Source: Candidatus Liptonbacteria bacterium
GTDB taxonomy: Bacteria; Patescibacteriota; Minisyncoccia; UBA6257; 2-01-FULL-56-20
Length of the DNA: 31,599 nucleotides
Assembly: GCA_016212635.1 (NCBI GenBank)
Contig: JACRFR010000038.1
Location: 1 to 31,599, forward strand
Direction of reading: 5' to 3'
The notes under the pieces: model-generated
Databases searched by the model: none
Seen by the model: only the letters and a program-made list of their open reading frames with translations
What the model was told of the DNA's origin: nothing
Position numbers and translations under genes: made by a program
Shown here: piece after piece, positions 21,129 to 30,424 of the stretch
Layout: the number at the start of each line of letters is the position of its first letter
Numbering within the stretch: the first letter of the stretch is position 1

Positions 21129-21186
21129 TACCATCCTTCTTCCGCGTTTATTCGCGTCTGACCGCAAATTCGCGTAAATTCGCAAT

Positions 21187-21462
21187 CTACTGGACCGCTT
21201 CCTTGAGCGCCTTGGAAGCGCGGAACTTGGGCTTGATCGAGGCGGCGATCATTATCTTCTCGCCGGTCTTGGGGTTGCGTCCCTCGCGAGCCGCGCGCTT
21301 CGCTACCTTAAAGGTGCCAAAGCCGGAGACAGCAACCTCCTCGCCGCGAGAAAGCTGCTTGACGATGGCGTCGAAAACCGCCTCCACCATGCGCCGCGCC
21401 TGGGCCTTAACCTCCATGCCGGTCGCTTTCATGACCGCTTCCACTAATCCTTCTTTTGTCAT
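21187..21462 (-). CDS. hup: HU-family DNA-binding protein
   Basis: The 91-residue protein has the HU/IHF fold throughout. It begins MTKEGLVEAVMKATGM and contains VEAVFDAIVKQLSRGEEVAVSGFGTF, then the signature FKVAKRAAREGRNPKTGEKI (51-70), the DNA-binding arm with the intercalating Pro, and IKPKFRASKALKEAV at the end. It is a nucleoid architectural protein. The length is normal. It is a single gene with its own promoter and shares the bidirectional terminator. Confidence 0.96.
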   Translation of the reverse strand: MTKEGLVEAVMKATGMEVKAQARRMVEAVFDAIVKQLSRGEEVAVSGFGTFKVAKRAAREGRNPKTGEKIMIAASIKPKFRASKALKEAVQ

Positions 21463-21514
21463 GTTGCAAAGATGTAGTCTTATTTAGCTATCGACCTTTG
21501 CTGCTTACGCCCGC

Positions 21515-21520
21515 AGTATA
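21515..21520 (-). promoter_or_regulatory. -10 box of the HU gene
   Basis: TATACT on the minus strand, preceded by a T-rich stretch, lies 52 bp before the ATG. The -35 is poor (TAGATT at 17 bp). The leader of about 45 bases has no Shine-Dalgarno. Confidence 0.45.
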
Positions 21521-21618
21521 CCAAAAAGAGCTTGTAAAATCTACACTTGTCCACACCCCCCGGGACACCCATTTGGAGGGGTTTACCCCGAGTTGATCGA
21601 GGGGCCGCGGGGTATTTC

Positions 21619-21763
21619 TAATACCATCTCCAACTAACCACTACTCGCGAATTGATGAGAACGAGGAATACAACCTGAATTTATGAGGTCGGGCCTTGGG
21701 ACTCCTTAAGGCCCGACCTCGAACGCGATTCGGGTAGGTATGGGTTAATTGGGGATGGTATAA
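21619..21763. repeat. family II inverted-repeat element, left of the giant gene
   Basis: The ends TAATACCATCTCCAACTAAC and GGGTTAATTGGGGATGGTAT are inverted copies of each other with a few mismatches. In the middle is a 13-bp stem hairpin, GAGGTCGGGCCTT (21685-21697) with AAGGCCCGACCTC (21708-21720). A second copy in inverted orientation lies beyond the start of the giant gene (28984-29300). The rest of 21521-21618 has no feature I can name. Confidence 0.8.
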
Positions 21764-21764
21764 C

Positions 21765-21802
21765 GGGATAAAAAGAGCCGGGCAGTAGTTGGCTGCCCGG
21801 CT
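21765..21802 (-). terminator. intrinsic terminator of the giant surface protein gene
   Basis: AGCCGGGCAG and CTGCCCGGCT form a 10-bp stem with a 7-base loop, followed on the minus strand by CTTTTTATCC. It lies 68 bp after the stop codon. Confidence 0.88.
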
Positions 21803-21870
21803 GTCCCTAGTCGGAGGAGATTTAGGGACGATGACTTCTTGACCAACGAGGGATGACGATAGATTGGGGG

Positions 21871-24800
21871 CTAGCGCTTGATCTTGGCCGCCAGCATTTC
21901 TAGGAGCTGGATCAGCTGCGCCTGGAGCATCTGGATCTTAGCGCGCAGTTCGGCTTGGGTGAGCGCCGCGGTCCCCGAGGAGCCGGAGCTTAGGAGTTGA
22001 TTCAGCTTGGCCCGGGTCCCGGGTCCCACCTCGCCGTAGCCGGGATCGCCCTGCTTGGCAATACCGTACTTCTCCTGGAAGCGCTGTACCGCGCGCGCCG
22101 TGGCTGGGCCAAAGTAGCCGGTCGCGTCCCCTTCCGGATACACGCTCTTGTCGCCCGCGAGGATCAGCTGGAGCTGTTTGACATCCTTACTCCTCAAGCC
22201 GCGCACCAATCGAACCGCGAACCCCTGGAAGCCGGGCAGGGCCTGGATACTTGCGGCTGGAGTTATCCCTCTCGCCACAATCCCCGCGCCGGGAGCCGCC
22301 ACTGGCGGCGCCACGCTTACAGTGGACGTGGTGGTGGTTACCGTGGCCGGAGTCGAGGTGGCGACAGTGGTGGTCGCGGTTGCAGTTGTAGTTGTCGCGG
22401 TCGTGGTGGTCGCTACGACAGTCGGGGTACTGCCGCCGCCGCCGGAAGGAGCGGAAATGAAACCGCTAGTTGTGCGGGCGGCGCCGCTCGAGGAGGAGGA
22501 CTGCGCGGACTCATTGCTCGAGGTATCCCGCGCGGTTACGCGGTAGTAGTAGGTGGTGTTCACCGCCGCGGAGGAGTCGGTGTAATTCACGGTGGTCGAG
22601 GCGACTGTACCCAGAACGGCGAAATTGGCAGAGGAGCTGGTGCTTCGCCAAACCCGGTAGTCGGACAGGTCGGATAGGGAGGTGGTGTCAGAATTGGTCG
22701 TAACCGCGCTCCAGCTCACGCCAATGTTGGAACTGGCACCGGTTGCGGTCACGCCGGTCGGCGCGGCGGGAGCCAGAGAATCATCGCCGCCGCCCGGACC
22801 ACCGCCGGAGAAGTGGGTGGTCAGCGCCTTGAGGCGAATGCTGGTCACGTTGGACAGATCTTCCGCCGGGGCCGAGATCAGCGCGTCGGAAGCGCCCAAG
22901 TAGTCCACGGTGGTGGTCAAGACGTCATAGTCCTTTAAGGTTTCCGACCAAAGAATAACCTTCATGCCGTCCGCCTGGGTCTTGGTGGTAATGCCGCTCG
23001 CGGCCAGGGTGGTGGTGCTTTGAGTGAACTCCAGGGTCAAGGCGGAGTTGAAGTTCGAGACCTTACTGCCCGAGGAGTCCACGAACTCGAAATCGAAGGA
23101 GGTCCCGAGCGGCTTGGTGCCGGAGGTCTGAACCATGGCGTTGGTTTGCTTGATGGTCAGCGTACCGGCGGTAGTGCCCGAGCCCAGAGCGGCCGGCGGT
23201 ACCACGACCCGCACGCCGTTAGTGGGGTCGGAACACTCTCCACCTTGGGCGGGAGTGATCTGGCAAACTTTGGGCGCATTCAAGGTGACCGTGGAGGTCA
23301 AGTTGAAGTTGGCCGTGGCCGGGCTGCCGGAGATAACTACCGGATTGGAAGCGTAGGCGGTTTCCGCGTAACCCTCCGCGACCGCGAACAGGTTCCAGGT
23401 GCCGTTCGAAACACTCAAGCTGTAAGCGCCGGCGGAGTCGGTCTGGGAACCGGCGAAACCGCCACCCAGCTTTTCCGCCTTGACGAAGGCCCGTCCGGCC
23501 GCCGAACCGGCCACATTAACCGTGCCCGAGATGGTCGCGGCGGCGGCTTGAGCCACCAGATTCTGGGTGGTAGTGGCGGTCGAGGAAGCGATAGTCACCT
23601 GGATGGGGCTAGTTACGTAGCCGGGTTTTTGGGCGATGGCGTTGTAAGTGCCGAGTGGCAATTTGAGGGAGAAGGCGCCGGCGGAGGAGGCCTGGGCGCC
23701 CAGGAAGATGCCGGCGGCGGGATTCGCGAACTGCACGAAAGCATCCGCCAGTTCGTTGCCGGAAGTGGCGCTCGAGTGATACACCGTACCTGCCACCGTG
23801 CCCAGAGAGGGCAGAGTTACTTTAATGACCTCGCTGCCGTCCACGGTCAAGGTGGCGGTAGTGGTCGCCACGGTGGTTGAGGCGTGATCCGAGTCGATAG
23901 CCGAATCCGAAAGTCCTTTGCCCGGCAGGGAGGCCCGCACTTTGTAAGCGCCAGCCGGCAAACTGATCGTGCCGGAAGTGGCGTTCTTGATCTGCAAATT
24001 GTTGCCGGTCTTGGTGGTAAAGTCGTAGAAGTCCACCATCAGTTGATTGACTTGGACCGCGTTGCCGCCGGAATCCTTGACGTTCACCGTTACCGTGCGC
24101 GGATTGCCGACCACGAAGTCCTGGCCAGTCTGATCCGCGGAGGTGGCATCCACGCCGGTCAAAGAAGCCAGCCGTCCCAAGGACGGGTCGAAGGCCTCCA
24201 GAGTATAGCCGCTGCCGGCCGGCACTTTCAGAATGTAAGTGCCATCCTGGGCGGTGGCGGTTTGGTTGGCGCCCGCCGAACCCCAGGCGCGCACGAAGAC
24301 ATTATTGACCTTGGTGTCGCCGGAACCGCAAGTGGTCGTGTTGCCAGAGGCATCATCATCCCGGCAAACCGTGCCGGAAATGTTGCGGAAGGTGGTGCTG
24401 GCGGAGGGCGAGAAGTTGATGCTGGTTAGGTCGGTGGAGGTTACGGTCTTGGTCAGCTGGGGCAGTTCGCCGAAGCCGGGCAGGAAGGCGCCCACTTTCC
24501 AAGTGCCGGGTTTGACGTACAAGGTGTAGGAGCCGTCGGAGTTGGTGGGCGAACCGGTGTGGTCGCCGGGACCGAAACAGGGATTACTGGAGGTGCCGGG
24601 ATCGCAGTAAGCGAAGACGCCCGCGCCCTGGGCGGGGTTATTGCTTTGATCCAAAACCTTGCCGCTAATAGTCCGATCCGGCTTCAAGAGCTTGAGCGTA
24701 ACCGAACTGGTCGCCGTGCCATTGACCACCAGCGAGCCGTCACTTTTAACTTCCACCGCCAGTTCGCCCGCGGGCGGCAGGCCGTTAGTGAAAGCGCCCA

Positions 24801-27800
24801 CTTGGAAAACTCCGGCCGCGACCGGCAGAGAGAAGGCGCCGGAGGAGTTGGTGGTGCCGTGCGTGCCGTACCCGCCCATGGGAGAGTAGGCGAAGACCTC
24901 CGCGCCGACCATGGCGCGGCTTTGCGCGTCCACCACCGTGCCGGACAAGGTCTTACCGGCGGCGGACAAGGTGATAACCACCGTGCCGTCATCCGGCGTA
25001 CCGGAATTTTCTTTAACGGTCGAACCGGAAACTACCACCGATACCGGCGGCTGAACCACATAGTCCGGCGCCGGCGGGGGCCCGCTGAAGGCGCCTCGGG
25101 GCATGGCCGGACCGGCGCCCACCTGCCAGCTGCCGTTGCCAAGTTTCAGGACGATGGTTTGGGCCAAACCGGTGGTGGTGGTGGACTTGACCGTGAACTG
25201 GCCCGCGCCGCCGGCAAAGACGTCCACATTCTTACCCGCTGGGCCGGTCAAGCTGACCGTAACCGAAGTCAAAGATCCGGTGGTCGTGAGAGCCAAGTTC
25301 AGCGTGGTGGTCGTACCCGAGATCCTAACCGGGGTCGGCATAGGCTGGCCGGAGTAGTCCGTACCGCCCAAAGTAACGAGCGGATCAGTGGACACGCCAT
25401 AGTCCCCGCTCACGAGCCCGGTGAAAGTCGCCGCGGCCGCGCCGCCAGTGAAAGTAGTAGAGTTGGCCTCGCGCGGACCCGCCATGGGCGAGAACAAACG
25501 CACCGTGGCCGTGCCGGAGGAGGCGCCGGAAGCGGTTAAGTTGACCACCAAGGCACTGGAACCGCCAGCTGAGAGGTAAAAGGCCTTAGAGGTGAACGAT
25601 TCCAAGACGGTCGTGCCGTCCATGGTCTTGATGTCCACCGTGTAGCCGCCGGAAGAGGCGTCCTTGGGCAGGGCGGAGTTCGTAATGTCCCGAATGTCGA
25701 TGTGCAGGAAGTCATGCGCGTCGCCGGAGCAGGGCGTGGAGTTACCCGCGTCACAACGGGTATTTTGGGTGAGCGTGACGGTGATAGTGCGCGCGCCGGC
25801 ATCCGCCACTACTCCTGCCACGCCGATCGTGCCCGCGCCGGGACCGTTTACGTCATTGACCATCGGACCCAGGGTGTCCTGTACCGCGCTCGACACATCG
25901 AAACCGGTCGGGAAGGTCAGGACGATCTTGCCGCCCCCGCCCGCGGCTTTGATCTGGCTCGAGATCGGCACTTCCACCGCGTACATAGAGGAAACGCCGG
26001 CCATGGGCGAGAAGGGACGAACCATCGCCTCCGGCACAAAGGCGTAGGTGGAGGTGGAGAAGTTTTGGGGCGGAGCGCCCATGCCTCCCCCGGATGGCAT
26101 TTGGCCGCCGGCCGGTCCGCCCGGGCCCACAAAGCCGCCAGTCTTGTTCATATCCAGGATCGTGCCTTGGGCGGAGTTGGGCGAACCGATCAGGTTACCG
26201 GACAAGTCGTGTAAATTATTGACCGTAACCAGGAAGGTGCTGCTCATGGGCAGATTCAGATTGCCGATGACCGCCGTCCGATTCTGCGGCTGGTAACTGA
26301 CATTCTGGCCGGCCATGGTGGACAAGGTGGTGGTTACGCCGCCGACGAGCAAGCTGTAATTGTCCAGCGTCTGGGCCTCCAGGGCCACCACTGGTTCGTC
26401 GAAAGACACGGACAGGTTGCGCTGGTCGGCGTTCCCGAACATCACCCTCGGCCCGGTTCCATCCGCCGCGCCGGTCGTGAAAGAGAAGCTATAAACTCCG
26501 TCGGTCACGCCATCCGTGTCCTGCAAACACAGGTTGACCAGGTTCTTGACGCAGGGCACGGTGCCGGTGGCGTTGACCTCCACAGTGTAGGAGGTGCTGG
26601 GCAAAAAGACGTTTTGGCCCAGGAAGATAATCTCCCCGGTGAAAGGATCAAAGCTGACTGTGCCGGCCGATTCATTCGTACCTTGCTTGACCTTGACCGT
26701 ACTGCCGCTGATGGAGCTGGGGTCCAGCCGGTCGTCGGTCATGACGTGAATGTCGATCGCGTTGACCGGCACGCCGCTCGTGATACTGGGCAGCTTGCCC
26801 GTAACTGACGGCCCGGTCACGTCCACTGCGCCGGTGGTGAAGGGCGCCTCGAAGTTCTGGACCGTCCGGCTGGACGTGTCTTGCACGCCGTTCACCAGGA
26901 TGCGGTACTCGGTATTGGCCGTGAGCGCGCCGGACAAGGTTAAGACCGCCATATCCGAGGTGAAGCTGGAGTCGGAGGCGGAGGTCAAGACGCTGGACAT
27001 GGCCACCGCGCTGCCGTCTGAAACCTTGATCACCCGCACGGTGCTGGTCGTGACCGTGCTCGTGGCCACATTGCCGGAGAACTTGATGAAGATCTTCTGC
27101 AAGTTAGACGGGATATTGAACGAACCCGGGAAGGGCATAGTGCCCATGACGAAGACCGGAGGCGTCAAGAGGGTGTACCCGCCGCCGGCGGACGCGGGCG
27201 TGAAGGTTAGGACGTAATTGCCACTCGCATCCCCGTGGCTGGGGGACGGCTGATTCAGGGCGTTGCCCGCCATGTCGCGTACGGCAGTAGAGGAGGTGGC
27301 GTTCAGAGAATCGCCCGATATTTTAAAGGTGTAGGTTACGCCGGCCGAGAGCGCGCCGGAGATGTTGCACCTGCCCGGCGGACCGCTTTGCGGTCCGAAG
27401 GTGTTGGCATAGGCCACACTGGCGCAGAGATTGGTGGTCGTGGCCGAGCCGGGATATAGCTGGACGGTGGAAGTGGTAATAGTGCCGAACTGCATCGGCT
27501 CGCTGAAATTGAAACCGACGTACTGCAGGTTGGTCGGCACCATCTCGCCCGGCATGCCGCTTGGGAAAGTGCCCTGCACGGTGGGCGCTTGGGTATCATC
27601 CGCGCCCGGGCCCCCGAAGGGGAACTCTTTGGGCGAGAGGGAGTTCTGGGGTTCGGGCGAGTTGCGCAAGACAAAGTCGATGTAGTTATTATTCGTATCC
27701 GAGGAGTTGCCCTTGAACTCGTCCGTCCCGCCGCTGGGCATGGTGGAGGTGGTGGAGGTCAGCTGGGCCTTGCGTTCATAGGACTTACCGGCCGCAAGTG

Positions 27801-28881
27801 CCAGGGTGCCGGTGGCTTCCCGGATGGGACTCGCGCCCATGCCCAGCAAGTCGATCACCAGCTGATCGGCGGTAGAGGTCGCGGAAATGTACACGCCGGA
27901 ATCGGCGGTCAGGTCGTTAGCGGCGGAATCATAGGAAGCGTCCAGAGAGCCAGAACCGCTATAGCTGGAGTTAGAGCCGATCAGGTAGTAACCCTTGTCC
28001 GGCAGACTGGAACGCATACGAGTCAGAGTTTTCGCAGTATCCGTCCCGCCGGTACGGATGTGCAGATAAAGATTGCCTGTATTCAAGGCCAGATCGCTGA
28101 AGTTATACAACTCCACGAACTCATCCTGGGTGTTGGCGGTGCCGGCCGCCTTGACCTCGGAGATCTTGACCGCCGGCAAGATGGTAACGGTGGTGGTGGC
28201 CAGAGTGTTGCCCACCAAATCCTGCACGCCGCCTATGTCCACGGTGTTGCCGGCGCCCCAATCTAGGGTGGTGGAGGCGGTGGTCTGAAGAATGCCAAAG
28301 GTCCATTCCGGCACCAGATTGACATTTTGAATGCCCGGCGTGTCTCCCGGAGCCGAGGTCTGGAGGTTGGGGTAGTTGGCCGCGCTGCTGGCGGAAACAC
28401 TATCTACCGCCTCGGAATACATAACGTCCAGGGCGGATAGGGCGTGCAAGAAAACACCGGCTACGGAGGGAGCGGTGCTGTCGCCCGGGCCATAAAGGTC
28501 CGAGGGACCGCCGGCGACCGGTTCGCTTTGGCTGTTCCGGACGGTGGAGGAAGCGGCAACAAGCCACTGGCCGGGCGAGGCGGGATTGACCGGCGCGCTA
28601 ACTGTTAGAACCGCTATGGTGCCGGGTTGATTGGCGGAAACCGCGACGATCGAGGCCGAGCCGCCCACCGAGCCACCCAAAATAAAATCCCCCAAACCGA
28701 GGGGCGTGGAGGTGGCATTCGTGGATTGGACCGACTGGTCAAAGTAAACCGCGATCTTATTGGAATCACCGGCGGTCTTGAACTTGACCTGGCTGATCTG
28801 CGGGGCAACGGCCAGCGCGCTGGTCGCGCCCAGGAGCACCCCGGCCGTGATTAGTATCGGAAAATATTTTTTTATAGACAT
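21871..28881 (-). CDS. giant secreted multidomain surface protein with peptidoglycan-binding C-terminus
   Basis: The 2336-residue protein begins with a signal peptide (MSIKKYFPILITAGVLLGAT, cut near residue 24). Approximate order: Ig-like beta domain 27-235; lamin-tail-like domain 237-400 (DEFVELYNFSDLALNTGNLY); three or four Big_5-type Ig domains 427-910 (APTVQGTFPSGMPG, GPSVTGKLPSITSG, GPRVMFGNADQRNLSVSFDE); a Gly/Met/Pro-rich hinge 915-940; several carboxypeptidase-regulatory-like beta domains 1110-1850 (TISGKVLDQSNNPAQGAGVF, SGTVVDAQSRAMVGAEVF); a ZU5-like part near 1890 (RVVVPPAALGSG); a fibronectin III domain 2037-2137; a Thr-rich linker; a peptidoglycan-binding domain 2220-2297 (DVKQLQLIL, ATGYFGPATARAVQRFQ, RAKLNQLL) and a C-terminal coiled coil. 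It should be a wall-anchored fibre, perhaps for adhesion to a host cell. The motif FSPMAG or YSPMGG recurs three times. It is monocistronic with its own promoter and terminator. Confidence 0.9.
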   Translation of the reverse strand: MSIKKYFPILITAGVLLGATSALAVAPQISQVKFKTAGDSNKIAVYFDQSVQSTNATSTPLGLGDFILGGSVGGSASIVAVSANQPGTIAVLTVSAPVNPASPGQWLVAASSTVRNSQSEPVAGGPSDLYGPGDSTAPSVAGVFLHALSALDVMYSEAVDSVSASSAANYPNLQTSAPGDTPGIQNVNLVPEWTFGILQTTASTTLDWGAGNTVDIGGVQDLVGNTLATTTVTILPAVKISEVKAAGTANTQDEFVELYNFSDLALNTGNLYLHIRTGGTDTAKTLTRMRSSLPDKGYYLIGSNSSYSGSGSLDASYDSAANDLTADSGVYISATSTADQLVIDLLGMGASPIREATGTLALAAGKSYERKAQLTSTTSTMPSGGTDEFKGNSSDTNNNYIDFVLRNSPEPQNSLSPKEFPFGGPGADDTQAPTVQGTFPSGMPGEMVPTNLQYVGFNFSEPMQFGTITTSTVQLYPGSATTTNLCASVAYANTFGPQSGPPGRCNISGALSAGVTYTFKISGDSLNATSSTAVRDMAGNALNQPSPSHGDASGNYVLTFTPASAGGGYTLLTPPVFVMGTMPFPGSFNIPSNLQKIFIKFSGNVATSTVTTSTVRVIKVSDGSAVAMSSVLTSASDSSFTSDMAVLTLSGALTANTEYRILVNGVQDTSSRTVQNFEAPFTTGAVDVTGPSVTGKLPSITSGVPVNAIDIHVMTDDRLDPSSISGSTVKVKQGTNESAGTVSFDPFTGEIIFLGQNVFLPSTSYTVEVNATGTVPCVKNLVNLCLQDTDGVTDGVYSFSFTTGAADGTGPRVMFGNADQRNLSVSFDEPVVALEAQTLDNYSLLVGGVTTTLSTMAGQNVSYQPQNRTAVIGNLNLPMSSTFLVTVNNLHDLSGNLIGSPNSAQGTILDMNKTGGFVGPGGPAGGQMPSGGGMGAPPQNFSTSTYAFVPEAMVRPFSPMAGVSSMYAVEVPISSQIKAAGGGGKIVLTFPTGFDVSSAVQDTLGPMVNDVNGPGAGTIGVAGVVADAGARTITVTLTQNTRCDAGNSTPCSGDAHDFLHIDIRDITNSALPKDASSGGYTVDIKTMDGTTVLESFTSKAFYLSAGGSSALVVNLTASGASSGTATVRLFSPMAGPREANSTTFTGGAAAATFTGLVSGDYGVSTDPLVTLGGTDYSGQPMPTPVRISGTTTTLNLALTTTGSLTSVTVSLTGPAGKNVDVFAGGAGQFTVKSTTTTGLAQTIVLKLGNGSWQVGAGPAMPRGAFSGPPPAPDYVVQPPVSVVVSGSTVKENSGTPDDGTVVITLSAAGKTLSGTVVDAQSRAMVGAEVFAYSPMGGYGTHGTTNSSGAFSLPVAAGVFQVGAFTNGLPPAGELAVEVKSDGSLVVNGTATSSVTLKLLKPDRTISGKVLDQSNNPAQGAGVFAYCDPGTSSNPCFGPGDHTGSPTNSDGSYTLYVKPGTWKVGAFLPGFGELPQLTKTVTSTDLTSINFSPSASTTFRNISGTVCRDDDASGNTTTCGSGDTKVNNVFVRAWGSAGANQTATAQDGTYILKVPAGSGYTLEAFDPSLGRLASLTGVDATSADQTGQDFVVGNPRTVTVNVKDSGGNAVQVNQLMVDFYDFTTKTGNNLQIKNATSGTISLPAGAYKVRASLPGKGLSDSAIDSDHASTTVATTTATLTVDGSEVIKVTLPSLGTVAGTVYHSSATSGNELADAFVQFANPAAGIFLGAQASSAGAFSLKLPLGTYNAIAQKPGYVTSPIQVTIASSTATTTQNLVAQAAAATISGTVNVAGSAAGRAFVKAEKLGGGFAGSQTDSAGAYSLSVSNGTWNLFAVAEGYAETAYASNPVVISGSPATANFNLTSTVTLNAPKVCQITPAQGGECSDPTNGVRVVVPPAALGSGTTAGTLTIKQTNAMVQTSGTKPLGTSFDFEFVDSSGSKVSNFNSALTLEFTQSTTTLAASGITTKTQADGMKVILWSETLKDYDVLTTTVDYLGASDALISAPAEDLSNVTSIRLKALTTHFSGGGPGGGDDSLAPAAPTGVTATGASSNIGVSWSAVTTNSDTTSLSDLSDYRVWRSTSSSANFAVLGTVASTTVNYTDSSAAVNTTYYYRVTARDTSSNESAQSSSSSGAARTTSGFISAPSGGGGSTPTVVATTTTATTTTATATTTVATSTPATVTTTTSTVSVAPPVAAPGAGIVARGITPAASIQALPGFQGFAVRLVRGLRSKDVKQLQLILAGDKSVYPEGDATGYFGPATARAVQRFQEKYGIAKQGDPGYGEVGPGTRAKLNQLLSSGSSGTAALTQAELRAKIQMLQAQLIQLLEMLAAKIKR

Positions 28882-28939
28882 GACTTAAGCCGTATTTAGA
28901 AGATACAGAAAACGAGACCTTTGGTTGGTTATTGTTTAA

Positions 28940-28948
28940 ATTATAGCA
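28940..28948 (-). promoter_or_regulatory. extended -10 box of the giant surface protein gene
   Basis: TGCTATAAT on the minus strand is an extended -10, so a weak -35 is acceptable. The leader would be about 50 bases. This gene is therefore not leaderless, unlike several others here. Confidence 0.6.
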
Positions 28949-28983
28949 GATCCTGTTCGCGCCGCCTGTGCATATTTATCTTT

Positions 28984-29300
28984 AATTAACCCATACCTGC
29001 CAGAATCGTATTCGAGGTCGGGCCTCGGGGATTCTTAAGGCCCGACCTCATGAATTCGCCAAGTCATCCGACCTGGCGTCCAGTCGAATGACCGGACGGG
29101 TCGCCCCCCTTATTCTCATCGATTCGGGAGTGGCGGTTAACTGGAAATGGGTAACCTCTCGCTCCCCTATTAATTCATCCCTCCCGAAATTAACGACCCT
29201 CCCATATTTTGTTCAAAGTGGCAGAAAACCAGATCTTAAAAAAACCGTTGTGAATATTAGTTTTCCTGGAGGCGTGAGGGGTTAACTGGAAATGGTATTA
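28984..29300. repeat. family II inverted-repeat element, right of the giant gene
   Basis: AATTAACCCATACCTGCC at 28984 begins a 25-bp inverted match, with two mismatches, to 21726-21750. The hairpin GAGGTCGGGCCT (29014-29025) with AGGCCCGACCTC (29038-29049) is the same as in the left copy. GGTTAACTGGAAATGG occurs twice as a direct repeat (about 29136 and 29279), and the second copy continues to GTATTA like the outer end of the left element. The 559-bp gap 28882-29440 otherwise holds the promoter, a TTAGTCATA/TATGACTAA inverted pair near 29298-29330 and the terminator. Confidence 0.75.
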
Positions 29301-29325
29301 GTCATAAGGGCGTATAAGTCGTATG

Positions 29326-29369
29326 ACTAAAAACAATCCAGCCCTCCGATTTTATTCGGAGGGCTGGAT
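29326..29369 (-). terminator. intrinsic terminator of the 29441-31599 operon
   Basis: ATCCAGCCCTCCG and CGGAGGGCTGGAT form a perfect 13-bp stem with an 8-base loop, followed on the minus strand by TGTTTTTAG. It lies about 70 bp after the stop codon of the 29441-30406 gene. Confidence 0.9.
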
Positions 29370-29403
29370 CTTTATCTCCCTCCGGCCGTCACAAGCGACC
29401 GGA

Positions 29404-29440
29404 ATGATTAATGATTAATGATTAAGATTAATGATTAATC
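29404..29440. repeat. ATGATTA heptad array at the end of the surface protein gene
   Basis: Three in-phase ATGATTA units, a shortened AGATTA, another ATGATTA and ATCTTAG run up to the stop codon. TAAGATTAAT and ATTAATCTTA form a perfect 10-bp inverted repeat with a one-base centre. Confidence 0.85.
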
Positions 29441-30406
29441 TTAGCGTAACCCCTGGAGCAGCTGATTCAGCTTGGCTCGAGTGGCCGGACCCACGTTGCC
29501 ATAACCCGACTGACCGGCTCTGGCAACACCGTACTTCACCTGGAAGGCCTGCGCTGCTCTCTGGGTTAAGGAGCCGTAGTAACCGGTCGCCGATCCATTG
29601 AAGAGGCCCAGGGCCTTGAGCAGATTTTGGAGGGCGGTCACGTCCAATCCTTGGGAACCTAGAACCAGAGCTCTGGCGAACCTGCCGCTCGGCGGGAAGG
29701 CCTCGGAGGGCAATCTGCCTGGAGCGGCTGGCGCCGCCGGAGTCGTCCCGGCCAGCTTGGCTTGAAGTTGGGCCTGCAGATACGTGACGTATTGGATCAA
29801 TCCAGTTAAGTAGGTTTGGAGGTCGCTCCGGGTCGGATTCTTGGGCAGAGTGGGCAGAGTCGGTGCCACCGGGGCTGGTGCGGGCGCAGGAGTGGGAGTT
29901 GGAGTCGGTGCGGGAGCTGGCGTAGGGGTACCTCCCCCGCCGCCACCGCCCCCCCCACCGCCACCGCCCGACGGCGCACCACCGCCGGGCGTGCCCTCGG
30001 TCGAGGTACACTTAGACGAAGTCGGCGCGAAAGTCACCGTCTGCGCCGTCAAGTTCTGGTCGGAGATCTCCACCTGTTGAACTTGACTGCTACTACAGAA
30101 GATGGAAACGATCGCCGAGTTCTCTTGCCCGGACACGGTCAGGGCGCGATCCGCCGAGGTGATGGTGAACTTGCTGCCCGGCACGGTCACGACCACCGCG
30201 CTGGTCGCGTTCACGGTATAGGACGTCGCGGCCGACCCGGCAACTACCAAAAGATCAATTGCCGGGTTGGATAGCGTGGACGTGGTATTAACCGAGAAGT
30301 TAACCGCCGCCGCCTCGGCGCTCGCCGCCCCCAAAGAGAAGACGGCGAGGCCGAAGACCAAGATTGCCCACACGCTTCTATTGCCTAACTTGGACAGTGT
30401 GGTCAT
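29441..30406 (-). CDS. secreted protein with Gly and Pro/Thr linkers and peptidoglycan-binding domain
   Basis: The 321-residue protein has a signal peptide (SVWAILVFGLAVFSLGAASA, cut near residue 33). A beta-rich domain of about 100 residues with two Cys follows (SIFCSSSQVQQVEI, SSKCTS). Then come a run of 13 Gly, a linker of repeated PTPAPAP, a helix (LTGLIQYVTYLQAQLQAKLAG) and a peptidoglycan-binding domain at about 244-318 (GLDVTALQNLLKALG, ATGYYGSLTQRAAQAFQ, KYGVARAGQSGYGNVGPATR). The last domain is close to that of the 2336-residue neighbour, so both should attach to the wall the same way. It starts 18 bp after the stop of the tail-fibre-like gene, so the two form one operon. Confidence 0.88.
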   Translation of the reverse strand: MTTLSKLGNRSVWAILVFGLAVFSLGAASAEAAAVNFSVNTTSTLSNPAIDLLVVAGSAATSYTVNATSAVVVTVPGSKFTITSADRALTVSGQENSAIVSIFCSSSQVQQVEISDQNLTAQTVTFAPTSSKCTSTEGTPGGGAPSGGGGGGGGGGGGGTPTPAPAPTPTPTPAPAPAPVAPTLPTLPKNPTRSDLQTYLTGLIQYVTYLQAQLQAKLAGTTPAAPAAPGRLPSEAFPPSGRFARALVLGSQGLDVTALQNLLKALGLFNGSATGYYGSLTQRAAQAFQVKYGVARAGQSGYGNVGPATRAKLNQLLQGLR

Positions 30407-30424
30407 TGGGTTAGGTAATTTAGA

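Noticed and set aside
22997..25539. Long open frames on the plus strand opposite the giant gene (286 and 326 residues at 23020-23880 and 24559-25539)
   Set aside because: They are antisense to a clearly coding frame, are rich in Gly, Arg and His as expected for the complement of GC-rich coding DNA, and show no domain or start signal.
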